From assembly GCF_045679555.1 (NCBI RefSeq), contig NC_092091.1, positions 16,478,572 through 16,542,571 on the forward strand: 64,000 nucleotides of DNA, given 5' to 3'. The stretch is from Salvelinus alpinus. Taxonomy: Eukaryota; Chordata; Actinopteri; Salmoniformes; Salmonidae. Each line of letters begins with the position of its first letter. Within the stretch, counting starts at the first letter, position 1. Below are positions 1 to 23,327 of the stretch, one piece after another. Made by a program: the position numbers and the translations under genes. The notes under the pieces are model-generated. The model searched no databases. It was not told the DNA's origin and was given only the letters and a program-made list of their open reading frames with translations.

Positions 1-534
1 GATAGCTGTGCTTGCTGTGGATCTTGTGAGGAAACCTGCAAGGAACTGCCATACTTCACTGAGGGAATATCGACGAGTAGTGAGTAACCACAACGGTGGG
101 GTGCTTTTGGACTTTATGTGTGTCTTCATTTTTTTGGATCTCCAACGCAGCCTACATATTAAGCAAACTTGAAATAATTTGGACATGGGTTGTGCACGAC
201 TCATTGGGGTTTATTCGTTTTATTTATTTTGATGTGGTGCTTTGAAAATGTAATAATACACATCTTGAACCTTATGTATGTTGCCTTGGAGTCATTTACT
301 GTTTCAATTTAATTTAATGCATGGGAAAGCATATCCTTATACAATAACAGAAATCTATAATCATTCCATCCGAAGTTAACACCCTAGTTGTCATCACCTT
401 AGATAGTTTACAATAGGGATTCTTATTGGAGATGTCCTTCTCACCTAACATCCCATGTTGTTGAGATATTCTATGTAAGTTAATATCGTGAGTCAAATTC
501 GAGCCTGGTGAGAGGGTTACATACATATTACCTC
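1..534. other. unassigned flank, no gene recognised
   Basis: No gene is recognised here. The first 87 bases are open in one + frame, Cys-rich, and end in TAA; they could be the tail of an exon that begins left of the window, but I recognise no family. The rest is AT-rich with no convincing splice or coding signal. Confidence 0.3.
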
Positions 535-750
535 AATTACCTTGATTAACCTGTACCCCCACACATTGACTGGGTACCGGTACCCCCTGTATATTGCCTC
601 GTTATTGTTATTTTATTGTGTTACTTTGTATTCTATATATTATATTGTATTTGTTTTATTTAAATTTGTTTTGTATATATTTTCTTACTTACTTACAAAA
701 AAAGTCAGTAAACCTTTCACACTAAGGTCTTCACCTTCACAATAACATTT
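535..750. repeat. salmonid interspersed repeat tail
   Basis: The stretch with ACATTGACTGGGTACCGGTA followed by a T-rich, TTATTG-rich tail and CCTTTCACACTAAGGTCT resembles a very common dispersed repeat of trout and salmon genomes. The family name is not certain. Assignment is from memory of the pattern, not a search. Confidence 0.5.
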
Positions 751-754
751 GATT

Positions 755-870
755 TGATTTGAGTTTGGTATTCTGTCCGAAAATGGCACCCTATCCCCTA
801 TAAAGTGCACTACTTTGACCACAGCGCTATGAGTGCACATTGTAGGGAAAAGGTTCAATTTCAGATGTAG
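755..870. repeat. fragment of a salmonid short dispersed repeat
   Basis: Contains AATGGCACCCTATCCCCTAT and AAAGTGCACTACTTTGACCA, the arm of a palindromic short repeat widespread in salmonids. Only one arm is intact here, and the other appears degraded. Confidence 0.45.
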
Positions 871-983
871 CCTTGGTCTCACAGCATTTCTCTACATGCC
901 TCAGATGTTGAGTTATAGAATAGGGGAGTGGAGATGACTGTAAAACTCACAGTTATCCACTTATTTTACCAAATAGGATTCCT

Positions 984-1506
984 ACCATGGTCCTCACATT
1001 ACTGTCTACCATGGTCCCCAGATTACTGTCTACCATGTTCCTCACAATACTGTCGACTATGGTCCCCAGATTACTGTCTACCATGGTCCCCAGATTACTG
1101 TCTACAATGGTCCCCACATTACTGTCTACCATGGTCCCCACATTACTGTCTACAATGGTCCCCACATTACTGTCTACTATGGTCCCCACATTACTGCCTA
1201 GCATGGTCCCCATATTACTGTCTACCATGGTCCCCAGATTACTGCCTAGCATGGTCCACAGATTACTTTCTACCATGGTCCCCACATTACTGTCTACCAT
1301 GGTCCCCACATTACTGCCTAGCATGGTCCCCAGATTACTGTCTACCATGGTCCCCACATTACTGTCTACTATGGTCCCCACATTACTGCCTAGCATGGTC
1401 CACAGATTACTTTCTACCATGGTCCCCACATTACTGCCTACCATGGTCCCCAGATTACTGTCTACCATGGTCCCCACAATACTGTCTACCATGGTCCCCA
1501 CATTAG
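984..1506. repeat. 24-bp minisatellite, about 22 units
   Basis: The tandem unit is about 24 bp, of the form CCATGGTCCCCACATTACTG plus TCTA, with variation at a few sites (CCACATT/CCAGATT/CCATATT, TCTACC/CCTAGC). Because 24 is divisible by 3 and the units lack stops, long ORFs run through it on both strands (for example an eight-residue W-S-P-H-Y-C-L-P repeat). These are artefacts of the repeat, not genes. Confidence 0.9.
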
Positions 1507-1545
1507 GCTCCACCTCCTTCCCTGCAGTAAGTCACCGGCTCTTAA

Positions 1546-3392
1546 CCTGTCTAGCCCCAGCGTTCCGCTAGCGGAACTCCTCCCACATTCCACTGAAAAG
1601 GCAGAGCGCAAAATTCAAGAAATATTTTTTAGAAATATTTAACTTTCACACATTAACAAGTCCAATACAGCAAATGAAAGATACACATCTTGTGAATCCA
1701 GTCAACATGTCCGATTTTTAAAATGTTTTACAGCGAAAACACCACATATATTTATGTTAGCTCACCACCAAATACAAAAAAGGACAGACATTTTTCACAG
1801 CACAGGTAGCATGCACGAAACCAACCAAACTAACCAAGAACCAACCAAACTAACCAAGAAACAACTTCATCAGATGACAGTCCTATAACATGTTACACAA
1901 TAAATCTATGTTTTGTTCGAAAAATGTGCATATTTGAGGTATAAATCAGTTTTACATTGCAGCTACCATCACAGCTACCATCAAAAAATAGCACCGAAGC
2001 AGCCAGAGTAATTATAGAGACCAATGTGAAATACCTAAATACTCATCATAAAACATTTCTGAAAAATACATAGTGTACAGCAAATTAAAGACAAACATCT
2101 TGTGAATCCAGCCAATATTTCCGATTTTTAAGTGTTTTACAGCGAAAACACAATATAGCATTATATTAGCTTACTACAATAGCCAACCACACAACCGCAT
2201 TCATTCATCAAGGCACGTTAGCGATAGCAATAGGCACGTTAGCGTTAGCGAATAAACCAGCAAAATATATTAATTTTCACTAACCTTCATAAACCTTCAT
2301 CAGATGACAGTCCTATAACATCAGGTTATACATACACTTATGTTTTGTTCGAAAATGTGCATATTTAGAGCTGAAATCAGTGGTTATACATTGTGCTAAC
2401 GTAGCATCTTTTTCCCAGAATGTGCGGATATTTCTATTAGACTCTCACCTATTCTGACCAAATAACTATTCATAAACATTACAAAAAAATACATGTTGTA
2501 TAGGAAATGATAGATACACTAGTTCTTAATGCAATCGCAGTGTTAGAATTCTAAAAATAACTTCATTACGACATAAGGCTTACGTTATGGCGAGATAGTG
2601 CCCAAAACCTGGGCGCAAAACTAATAGTACACAGTTCGACAGATATATGAAATAGCATCATAAAATGGGTCCTACTTTTGATGAGCTTCCATCAGAATGT
2701 TGTACAAGAGGTCCTTTGTCGGGAACAATCGTTGTTTGGTTTTAGAACGTCCTTTGTCCCTCTTGAATTAGCAAGCACACTCGCCAAGTGGCGCGAAGCT
2801 CTCCTTCCTGAACAAAAGCACCCAACGCAACACGCCTAACGTCCCGAATAAATTTCAATAATCTAATAAAACTATATTGAAAAAACATACTTTACGATGA
2901 TATTGTGACATGTATCAAATAAAATCAAAGCCGGAGATAGTAGTCGCCTATAACGACAGCTTTCCAGAAGGCAATTCCAGGTCCATCCTCGCGCGTTCCA
3001 GAAAACAGGAAATGGGTGACACGTCATTCCAAGAGGATTTATTCCACCTCAGACCAAGATAAACACCCCATTTCTTCTCTCACTGCCTCTTGACATCTAG
3101 TGGAAGGTGTATGACGTGCATGTATACTAATACGTATCATGCCCATTTATAGGCAGGCCCTAGAACAGAGCATCGTTTTCAGACTTTCCACTTCCTGGTC
3201 AGGAAGTTTGCTGCCAAACGAGTTCTGTTTTACTCACAGATATAATTCAAACGGTTTTAGAAACTAGAGAGTGTTTTCTATCCAATAGTAATAATATGCA
3301 TATTGTACGAGCAAGAATTGAGTACGAGGCCGTTTAAATTGGGCACGATTTTCCCCCAAAATGAAAACAGCGCCCTCTGTCCTCAACAGGTT
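1546..3392. mobile_element. TTAA-flanked non-autonomous element, copy 1 (piggyBac-like)
   Basis: The element is bounded by TTAA at 1542-1545 and 3393-3396. The ends are CCTGTCTAG at the left and, read on the other strand, ACCTGTTGAG at the right, giving imperfect terminal inverted repeats. A perfect 16-bp palindrome GTTCCGCTAGCGGAAC lies at 1562-1577. No transposase frame is present. It is homologous along most of its length to 5860-7300, with an internal segment repeated twice (about 1652-1765 and 2071-2180). TTAA target duplication is the hallmark of the piggyBac superfamily; the assignment is an inference from the ends and target only. Confidence 0.65.
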
Positions 3393-3396
3393 TTAA

Positions 3397-3846
<450 letters not shown>

Positions 3847-3849
3847 AGC

Positions 3850-4121
3850 TTGTGGCAGTGGCTGTAGAGGAGAAACAACAACACCAGAGCCAGTCTACAA
3901 GCTGTTCCAGCTGTTTCCCTGTGTTGTGTGTGTTTCGATCTGTGCCTGATGATTTTCATAGACAGGCTCAGCAGCAGCTCCTGTCCTCATCTACACCTCT
4001 CCTTCTGTTACCCACCTCCCCTCCACTCGCTGGGCTGCTGGGAGATGGCTTTGTTAGCTGTGTGTTGGCCACGTCCGCGCTCACCGACACTGTAGTTGAC
4101 ATATACTGTGGCCTTTACTAT
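3850..4121. other. spacer, no gene recognised
   Basis: Unassigned sequence between the CA repeat and the second minisatellite. A 97-codon frame passes through it without recognisable domains, and no splice signals support it. Confidence 0.3.
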
Positions 4122-4720
4122 AGAACCCATGTTTTATACATGTAATAAAACCCATGTTAGCATTTAGTTGGACAGTGTATACCATGTGTATCCTGTACAT
4201 AATAATACAACTAATAAAACTAATGTTTGACACATACTATAGAACCAACATTGACCCATAGTATAGAACCGATGTTGACCCATATTATAGAACCCATGTT
4301 GACCCATACTATAGAACCAACATTGACCCATACTATAGAACCCATGTTGACCATATCATAGAACCCATGTTGACCCATACTATAGAACCAACATTGACCC
4401 ATACTATAGAACCCATGTTGACCATATCATAGAACCCATGTTGACCATATCATAGAACCCATGTTGACCCATATTATAGAACCCATGTTGACCATATCAT
4501 AGAACCCATGTTGACCCATATTATAGAACCCATGTTGACCCATATCATAGAACCCATGTTGACCCATACTATAGAACCCATGTTGACCCATACTATAGAA
4601 CCCATGTTGACCCATACTATAGAACCCACGTTGACCCATACTATAGAACCCATGTTGACCCATACTATAGAACCCATATTGACCCATACTATAGAACCCA
4701 TATTGACCTATGCTGTAGAT
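4122..4720. repeat. second 24-bp minisatellite (23/24-bp units)
   Basis: Tandem units of the form GAACCCATGTTGACCCATAC plus TATA, with ATAC/ATAT variants and several 23-bp units (GACCATATCATA). The 24-bp period again gives eight-codon open frames on both strands, such as a W-V-N-M-G-S-I-V repeat. The array is most regular from about 4220 to 4715 and degrades at its left edge. Confidence 0.9.
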
Positions 4721-4849
4721 CCATTGTTTGGCACTGGGATGTTTCACACCAACCAAAACACCTCTTTGGTGGTCATATTAGGAAGCTGTGGTCCTCTCTC
4801 TACCATCTGACTCAGTTTAGCTTTAAAAGATTGTAGACCTCCACAAGTT

Positions 4850-5672
<823 letters not shown>

Positions 5673-5859
5673 ATTGAGTGTATGTAAACTTCTGACCCAC
5701 TGGGAATGTGATGAAAGAAATAAAAGCTTAAATAAATCATTCTCTCTGCTATTATTCTGACATTTCACATTCTTAAAATAAAGTGGTGATCCTAACTGAC
5801 CTAAGACAGGGAATTTTTACTAGGATTAAATGTCAGGAATTGTGAAAAACTGAGTTTAA

Positions 5860-7300
5860 CCTTTCTAGGACACACGTTCCGCTAGCGGAACCCCTGACAA
5901 CATTCCGCTGAAAAGGCAGCGCGGGAAATTCAAAAATATTTTTCAGAAATATGTAACTTTCACACATTAACAAGTCCAATACAGCAAATGAAAGATAAAC
6001 ATCTTGTTAATCTACCCACCATGTCCGATTAAAAAAAAAAATGCTTTACAGCGAAAACACAACATATGATTATGTTAGATCACCGCCAAGTCCAAAAAAC
6101 ACACAGCCATTTTCCCAGCCAAAGATAGGAGTCACAAAAAGCAGAAATAGAGATAAAATGAATCACTAACATTTGATGATCTTCATCAGATGACACTCAT
6201 AGGACATCATGTTACACAATACATGTATGTTTTGTTCGATAATGTGCATATTTATATCCAAAAATCTCAGTTTACATTGGCGCCATGTTTAGAAATGCCT
6301 CCAAAATATTCTGAGAAATTGCAGAGAGCCACATAAAATAACAGAAATACTCATCATAAACTTTGATCAAAGATACATGTTTTACATAGAATTAAAGATA
6401 CACTTGTTCTTAATGCAACCGCTGCGTCAGATTTCAAAAAAACTTTACGGAAAAAGCAAACCATGCAATAATCTGAGACGGCGCTCAGATAGAAACAACA
6501 TTTCTCCGCCATGTTGGAGTCAACAGAAATACGAAATTACATGATAAATATTCCCTTACCTTTGATGATCTTCATCAGAATGCATTCCCAGGAATCCTAG
6601 TTCCACAATAAATTGTTGTTTTGTTCGATAATGTCCATTATTTATGTCCAAGTAGCTACTTTTGTTGGCGCGTTTAGAATGAATATCCAAAACGCTCATG
6701 CAGGTCCAGGTGAACTTCGGACGAAATCTTCAAATAGTTATATTACTGGTCGAAAAAACGTGTCAAACTAAGTATAGAATCAATCTTTAGGATGTTGTTA
6801 TCATAAATATTCAATAACGTTCTAACCGGAGAATTCTTTTGTGTCTATAGAAGTAATGGAACGCAAGTCGATATCATGTGGAATGCGCATGACCAGGACC
6901 TGGCACTCTGCCAGACCACTGACTCAAACAGCTCCCATCCGGCTCAACATTACAGTAGAAGCTTCATTCAACGTTCTACAGACTGTTGACATCTAGTGGA
7001 AGGCGTAGGAAGTGCAAACAGATCCATATCCCACTGGGATTGTAATAGGCGATGAGTTGAAAATCGACCAGCCTCAGAATTCTCACTTCCTGTTTGGATT
7101 TTTTCTCAGGTTTTGCCTGCCATATGAGTTCTGTTATACTCACAGACATCATTCAAACAGTTTTAGAAACTTCAGAGTGTTTTATATCCAATAGTAATAA
7201 TAATATGCATATATTAGCATCTGGGACAGAGTAGGAGGCAGTTCACTTTGGGCACACTATTCATCCAAAGTGAAAATGCTGCCCCCTATCCCTAAAAAGT
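5860..7300. mobile_element. TTAA-flanked non-autonomous element, copy 2, inside Tc1 copy A
   Basis: Flanked by TTAA at 5856-5859 and 7301-7304. Tc1 sequence stops at CTGAG-TTTAA and resumes at TTAA-TGGATTTGGC, which in intact salmonid Tc1 copies is continuous with a single TTAA. The termini are CCTTTCTAGGA and, on the other strand, ACTTTTTAGGG. The subterminal palindrome GTTCCGCTAGCGGAAC is at 5876-5891, as in copy 1. There is no coding capacity. This gives a clean insertion polymorphism in sequence: element, target and target duplication are all visible. Confidence 0.75.
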
Positions 7301-7439
7301 TTAATGGATTTGGCTAAGGTGTATGTAAACTTTTGACTTCAACTGTACCTTAGAGAGCTATTTATAACTTGTCAGAATTGTCCAGATCTACTAGTCTATG
7401 TCAGCTCACGTTTTTTTATTAAGGTTTTTAGCCCATATT

Positions 7440-7755
7440 GTTGTAATTGTTTTGTCACTCAAATATCACATGAATAAACATTAGACATGGCAAAATGTAT
7501 AGAATTGCAAGAAAATTTGCTTAAAATGGCAAAATGTTCTTTGGACCCCATGACAAAATGTGTAGAATTGCAGGAAATAAACTTTAAACCTGCAACATAT
7601 TCTCTCCACCAACAAGCGGGGTGTGAACAGTTTGTGTCATGAACAGTGCCTGTGCCCATAGAAATAGACGTGGTGCGTGCGCACGCGCAGAGTGGTGGCG
7701 CGGGATGTTTCCCAATGCTGGAAGGGGGTCCCCGAGTGAAAAAGTTTGGGAACCC
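7440..7755. repeat. salmonid dispersed repeat (AAAATGTGTAGAATTGCAG type)
   Basis: Contains diverged internal repeats of ATGGCAAAATGTATAGAATT / ATGACAAAATGTGTAGAATT, and ends in a segment with GTCCCCGAGTGAAAAAGTTT and GGGAACCCC that looks like a DNA-transposon end. Recognised as a frequent salmonid repeat; the exact family is uncertain. Confidence 0.45.
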
Positions 7756-7851
7756 CTTGGTTAAGCAATCCTTGCATTCACATACCCCTATAGTTCTTTC
7801 ATGTTATAAACTGAAGCTAACAAAGTCTACTTCCCTCTCAGACTAGCGGTG

Positions 7852-7950
7852 AGTTTCCAAAACATTGGTAGTACTAAGATCCCATTTCGTCCATTGCCTA
7901 ACAATGGACTTAAGACGATCTTAGTGCTACAAAGGTTTTGGAAACTCAAC
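7852..7950. repeat. short palindromic repeat just upstream of an lsp1 exon
   Basis: The left arm GAGTTTCCAAAACATTGGTA with AGTACTAAGAT pairs with the right arm GATCTTAGTGCTACAAAGG plus TTTTGGAAACTC. It is an imperfect hairpin of about 95 bp, MITE-like, ending about 75 bp before the 8027 splice acceptor. Confidence 0.7.
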
Positions 7951-8026
7951 CAAGATTAGCTCATGATGCTCATCTGAATGGTGACCTAACCTGTTCTATC
8001 TCTCCATGCTCCTCTTTGTGTCCCAG

Positions 8027-18995
<10,969 letters not shown>

Positions 18996-20198
18996 AGCAC
19001 CAACAACAAGCTGAGGAACCTACAGAAACTCAAGGTCAAATGTCACTCTCAGCTCTTGACCCTTCCGGGGCCCTCGTTTGAAAGCTGTGTATTTGAAAAC
19101 TGTGTGTGTGAAACATGATATTTCAGTCTATTTTACTTTCACGTTAATCCTGCATTGATGTCGATGGGAGATTGGTGGATCTCCAGTTAGGATTCGGCCT
19201 TAGGGACTTCCTGTATACATTTGTCTTAGCGTCCGTCGTCACTGCCTTCCATATCCCACAAACCCTTCCCCTGACCTCTTATCCACCCACACCAACAGTC
19301 AAACACATCCTTCATAGAGCTGACTTGTCCCCCACAGGAGTTAGCAACCCTATTTCTCAAATAACACTCTCACTGACCTGTAGTCCAAAAAAGGGAAGGA
19401 GACTGGTATAAGCATCTGCAGGCTACTCAAACATTCTAAGAAAAAGTATCACCTGAATATCTAAAGTCTATTTGAAAGACTTATGTAAATAGCACCATTT
19501 TGGGAAATACACAGTCCTACGTCACTACTACTTTCATCCTCTCCTCTTCTTTTCATCCTTCTTTGGAAACATTTCTCTAAATGCCCCGGAGTCAAGTTTC
19601 TTCAGATACCCAAAACCTGCATCAATACAGTCTATAGGTTCTACACTCATCTGCGATTTCAAGACACATGTACTATAACTGAGAGTTTATCGTTTTTAGT
19701 AAGTGGTGTACCTAAGTAAGTACATTACACTACAGTCTCAGGACCCCTTCTGAAAAATAATCTCAGTGTCCTATCAGGGTTCAACAGTGGACAAAAAAAT
19801 TAACTCAGAGATTTACATAATCTTTGTACATTTTAATCTCACGAGATGTCTAAATTCTTTTAAAACAACAAAACATTTTCCCTTGTCCTCTGATTGTCAA
19901 GGTAATATTTTCATATTATCAGAGAAAGAGACATTCACACAAATGCGAAACATAGTCAGACGACAAAACAATCAGTGCTCAAAATGCAACATGGTGCATT
20001 TATCAAGTATAAAGTTAAGACCACATTCTCTATGAGACTGTCTTAAATATTGTATCCTGTGTCAAGCCGAGAGACTATTACATGGGACCTGTACATTATG
20101 ACTACCATTTCTACACCAGTGCACATAAAACATTTAACAATATAATTTTTCAAAATGTTCTTCTCAGTTTAATCTTTACCAGTCCAAAGAGACTTGGT
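18996..20198. other. convergent 3' region of lsp1 and prr33
   Basis: The two stop codons (18993-18995 on +, 20199-20201 on -) face each other across 1.2 kb with no coding signal. Both 3' UTRs presumably lie here. I found no unambiguous AATAAA for lsp1. Confidence 0.5.
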
Positions 20199-23100
20199 TT
20201 AAGGACAAGTGAACCCTCTAGCTGTTCTGTTAAAGTCTTTTGGTTCCTCGTCTTTATTTTTACGCCCTATGAGACCCATCTCAAACACTGTTGAAATTTT
20301 TGTTAGTGGCCTTGACGCAGCCTCTCTTAGCCTTTTGGCATCAAACTTTGGGCTGAAAAGGAGAACAGGCAGACGATGGGCGAAGGATGGGATTTCTTTC
20401 TCTGCATCCTTTGGCTGCTCTTTTCTCTCCTCCTCACTTTTGCTGGCTTCAATTACCTGCATAATCTTCTCTTTAGTGGAGAACATATCGAAGAGAAGAG
20501 AATCCCACTTCTTCGCTGCCTTGGGAGGATCGTCAGCCGTTACGGCTGCCACCATGTCTTTAAATGACACCGTTTCATCCTTTTTCGCTTCACCTCCTTC
20601 CTGCTCAGTCACCTTCGCTGTTTCTTTTTTAGGATCTGAGTCTGCGAACATAGGTGGTTCTTCTTCCACTACCATGTGCTTCTTGAGCCGTGACCAACCA
20701 CTGAGTTTAGACTTCATCATGCCCTTTGGCTTTTGGATCACTTTAAGAAGAGGTTCAGCTGCTGGGAAAGAGTCTTTCCTCTCTTCCTTCTTCTCTGTCA
20801 ATGGTGTGGTTGGAGCTGATACCACCGTTTCAGGTTTGGCTTCCTGGTTATTCTTTGGTTTAGCCGGCAACAAAAGCTTCTCAGGAGATGCATTCTTTGC
20901 AAGTGGAGAAGAATTGGTTGGCTTTGTCCCTACTGGTTTAGCCTCAGAGGTTGCTTTGGTTGGCATTTTAGGCTCTGTTGATTCCTTCAACTCTTTCTGT
21001 TGCACCACACTGGCTTTAGCCACAGGAGATTCTGTTTTTGAGAAAGGCGGTATTGTCTTGCGTTGGGTTTCTGGGGTGGGTGTCTTGGGTTTTGGGTAAA
21101 CTCCATAAGTTGGTGTCTTCACTGGGGTTTTAACCTCTGGTGTTGGAGATTTAGCCCATGGTCTTGTATTTGCCACAGTTTTAACCTTTGGCATTTCAGC
21201 AACAGGAGTTGATATTTTGCTGGTCACAGCTGTGGATACTCTTGTTTCTGAGACCTCTTCAGCTTGTGTAACAACAATGGTTGGAAGCGGAAGCTTAACT
21301 ACTGTCGTGGATACTATGGCCTCACTTGAAATAGTTTTTTCCAGTTCTTTGGAGGATACTTCCTGGTTTGACACCTCGGGCAAAGGATGTGATTTTACAG
21401 GTAACTCTTGGGTAGGTGTTTTAGATGCTTCTAGCTCTTGTGTTGGGGATTTAGATTCCTCTTGAGTCGGCGTCTTAGACCTGGATATTCCAAATAAAGG
21501 TGAAAAACTTTGGATTCCACCATGGGCAACATATGCAGCAGGAGTCAACCCATAATAGGTATGGGTTGGTTTAGGATCCACATATGTTGGTGTCTTGGGC
21601 CTTTGAAATCCTATAGATGATACCCCAGCTGTGGGAGTCTTTGGTCTTTTATACCCTGCTGGTGGTTGTGGTCTTTGATACTCAATTGTTGGAGTCATAG
21701 GTTTATGCCCTTCATTGGTGGGAGTCTTGGGCCTTGGATACCCATCTGAGGGTGCTGTAGGTTTTGATGTTTCTTTTGTTGGCGTCTTGGGTCTTTGGTA
21801 CCCATCTGTGGGTGCTGTAGGCTTTAGTGTGACAATTGTTGGAGTCTTGGGTCTTTGGTACCCATATGAGGGTGCAGCAGATTTCGGTGTGACATCTGTT
21901 GGAGTCTTGGGCCTTTGGTACCCAAATGTGGGTGCAACACTTGTTGGAGTCTTGGGTCTTTGATAGCCTAATAGATCTGTAGGGGTCTTTGGTCTGGCAG
22001 ACTCAACTACAGGATTTTCGTGTCGAGGAGCCTCTGGTTTTGAAGTGTTCTGAGGAGGTGATTTAGCTGTGGGAGTCTCTTTCGACGTCACTTCCCCATT
22101 CAGAGTTCTTTCACCTAGAATAGTTGAAGGTGATTTTGAAGGGTCAGACAAAGACTGACTGGCAGCATTAGTACCAGGTGTTGGTGTGTTAGATATCTGT
22201 GCCTCTGTAGTAATGGGTGATACAGCGAATAAAAGTGGGTTGGTTCTTGATATTTCAAAAACAGGTGTTTTGGCACGGGACACATGAAATGAGGGTGTCT
22301 TAGGGCGACCTAAAGGAGTTCTTGGTGTTAAAAAATCATGAGTTGGTGTTTTAGCTCTTTTCACTTCAGATGTAGGCGTTGCACTCCTTTGGAGTCCAGG
22401 TGTCGGTGTTAAACCTCTTTTTACCCCGGATGTAGGTGTTGCACTCCTTTTGATTTCAGCTGTTGGTGTTGTAGCTCTTGTGATTTCTGATGTGGGTGTT
22501 ATACTCAGAGATAATGCGTCTGCAGTGGATGTCTTTGATCCAGTATAATCATGGAGGGGGGACATAGATGCAGTATAGACCCTAATTTGAGGGACATCAA
22601 ACATCGGTTTGGGTGCTTTTAGTGTAGCTTCGGTAGCTTTAAAACGTGGACTTGGACTTTTGCGGTGTATTACTACTGGGGCTATTCGCAGAGTAGGTTG
22701 TGTGGCAACAGGAGTGACTGTGACAGGAGCAACTGGAGCACTGAGTGGATGAGGTACTGAAGCAGTGACTGGAGGAGCAATTTGAGCAGCAGCTGTCGTT
22801 GTCACGTCAGGCACAGAGGACGTTTGCATAGGCGTCTTGGGTGCCAATTCATGCAAGGCTGGCCCTGGAACGGCTGACGGGTGTGTTGGAGTAAATGTGT
22901 AGAGTGGGGCCACATACTGGGGGAAGGTGGGGGCTGGAGCAGCATACAGCTGTGGGGCGAACCTTGCTGTTCCACCAAAGGTGGCTCCTCGTTGCTGCGG
23001 GTAAGGGGATGCCACATGCCGATAGATTGGCCTGACAGCAAATCTGGGGTGCTGTGTGTAGAAGGATGCCTCTGGAGTTTTGGGAGGGGTTGAGTGGTCA

Positions 23101-23327
23101 CTGTGCTCCAAGTCAGGGCTTGCTTCATTCACAGGAGAGAGGCTTGAGTGGAAAGGGACAGGTGTCTTTGCGGTCTCAGGGGCGGCTTTTTTCTTGATTT
23201 TTTTCTCCGTTTTCTTGAGTAGTTTCTGGAGTCTAGCATTTTCCTTGCCAGGCTTGGGCAGTAGAGCTGGAGGGTACTGCTGGAAAAGCAGGCCTGGTTC
23301 ATTGACATTGCTATAACTGGCAGCCAT
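20199..23327 (-). CDS. prr33: proline-rich protein 33, single large coding exon
   Basis: Read on the - strand: a splice acceptor TTTTTTTCAG ends at 23343, and the first ATG in the exon is at 23327, giving 1042 residues to a TAA at 20199-20201. The frame also stays open upstream into the intron, but the acceptor makes 23327 the likely start. The N terminus carries LLPKPGKENARLQKLLKK, a basic conserved block; the C terminus carries REAASRPLTKISTVFEMGL and ends in DFNRTARGFTCP. Between lie low-complexity Pro/Thr/Ser/Lys repeats: about five 10-residue KRSATPT-type units, then eight RPKTPT units, mostly GYQRPKTPT (21575-21990). Function is not established for the family. The position between lsp1 and tnnt3 supports PRR33; a generic mucin-like or skNAC-like label would be misled by the repeats. 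It is likely muscle-expressed, given its neighbour tnnt3 (inference). Confidence 0.75.
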   Translation of the reverse strand: MAASYSNVNEPGLLFQQYPPALLPKPGKENARLQKLLKKTEKKIKKKAAPETAKTPVPFHSSLSPVNEASPDLEHSDHSTPPKTPEASFYTQHPRFAVRPIYRHVASPYPQQRGATFGGTARFAPQLYAAPAPTFPQYVAPLYTFTPTHPSAVPGPALHELAPKTPMQTSSVPDVTTTAAAQIAPPVTASVPHPLSAPVAPVTVTPVATQPTLRIAPVVIHRKSPSPRFKATEATLKAPKPMFDVPQIRVYTASMSPLHDYTGSKTSTADALSLSITPTSEITRATTPTAEIKRSATPTSGVKRGLTPTPGLQRSATPTSEVKRAKTPTHDFLTPRTPLGRPKTPSFHVSRAKTPVFEISRTNPLLFAVSPITTEAQISNTPTPGTNAASQSLSDPSKSPSTILGERTLNGEVTSKETPTAKSPPQNTSKPEAPRHENPVVESARPKTPTDLLGYQRPKTPTSVAPTFGYQRPKTPTDVTPKSAAPSYGYQRPKTPTIVTLKPTAPTDGYQRPKTPTKETSKPTAPSDGYPRPKTPTNEGHKPMTPTIEYQRPQPPAGYKRPKTPTAGVSSIGFQRPKTPTYVDPKPTHTYYGLTPAAYVAHGGIQSFSPLFGISRSKTPTQEESKSPTQELEASKTPTQELPVKSHPLPEVSNQEVSSKELEKTISSEAIVSTTVVKLPLPTIVVTQAEEVSETRVSTAVTSKISTPVAEMPKVKTVANTRPWAKSPTPEVKTPVKTPTYGVYPKPKTPTPETQRKTIPPFSKTESPVAKASVVQQKELKESTEPKMPTKATSEAKPVGTKPTNSSPLAKNASPEKLLLPAKPKNNQEAKPETVVSAPTTPLTEKKEERKDSFPAAEPLLKVIQKPKGMMKSKLSGWSRLKKHMVVEEEPPMFADSDPKKETAKVTEQEGGEAKKDETVSFKDMVAAVTADDPPKAAKKWDSLLFDMFSTKEKIMQVIEASKSEEERKEQPKDAEKEIPSFAHRLPVLLFSPKFDAKRLREAASRPLTKISTVFEMGLIGRKNKDEEPKDFNRTARGFTCP

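Noticed and set aside
1-87. Cys-rich open stretch ending in TAA at the left window edge
   Set aside because: Could be the tail of an exon of an upstream gene, but it is too short, and no family, splice site or poly(A) signal supports it.
928-1571. Three overlapping ORFs of about 190 codons on both strands
   Set aside because: Produced entirely by the 24-bp minisatellite without stops; the repeat is equally open in several frames, with no codon bias or homology.
7938-8026. In-frame ATG before the first recognised lsp1 exon as start codon
   Set aside because: It lies upstream of a good acceptor (TTGTGTCCCAG at 8026) and inside or next to a palindromic repeat. LSP1 proteins do not start like this; the true first exon is elsewhere.
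20209-21099. 296-codon ORF on the + strand
   Set aside because: Shadow of prr33 on the other strand; Ser/Leu/Phe-rich antisense of a Lys/Glu/Ser-rich protein, with no homology.
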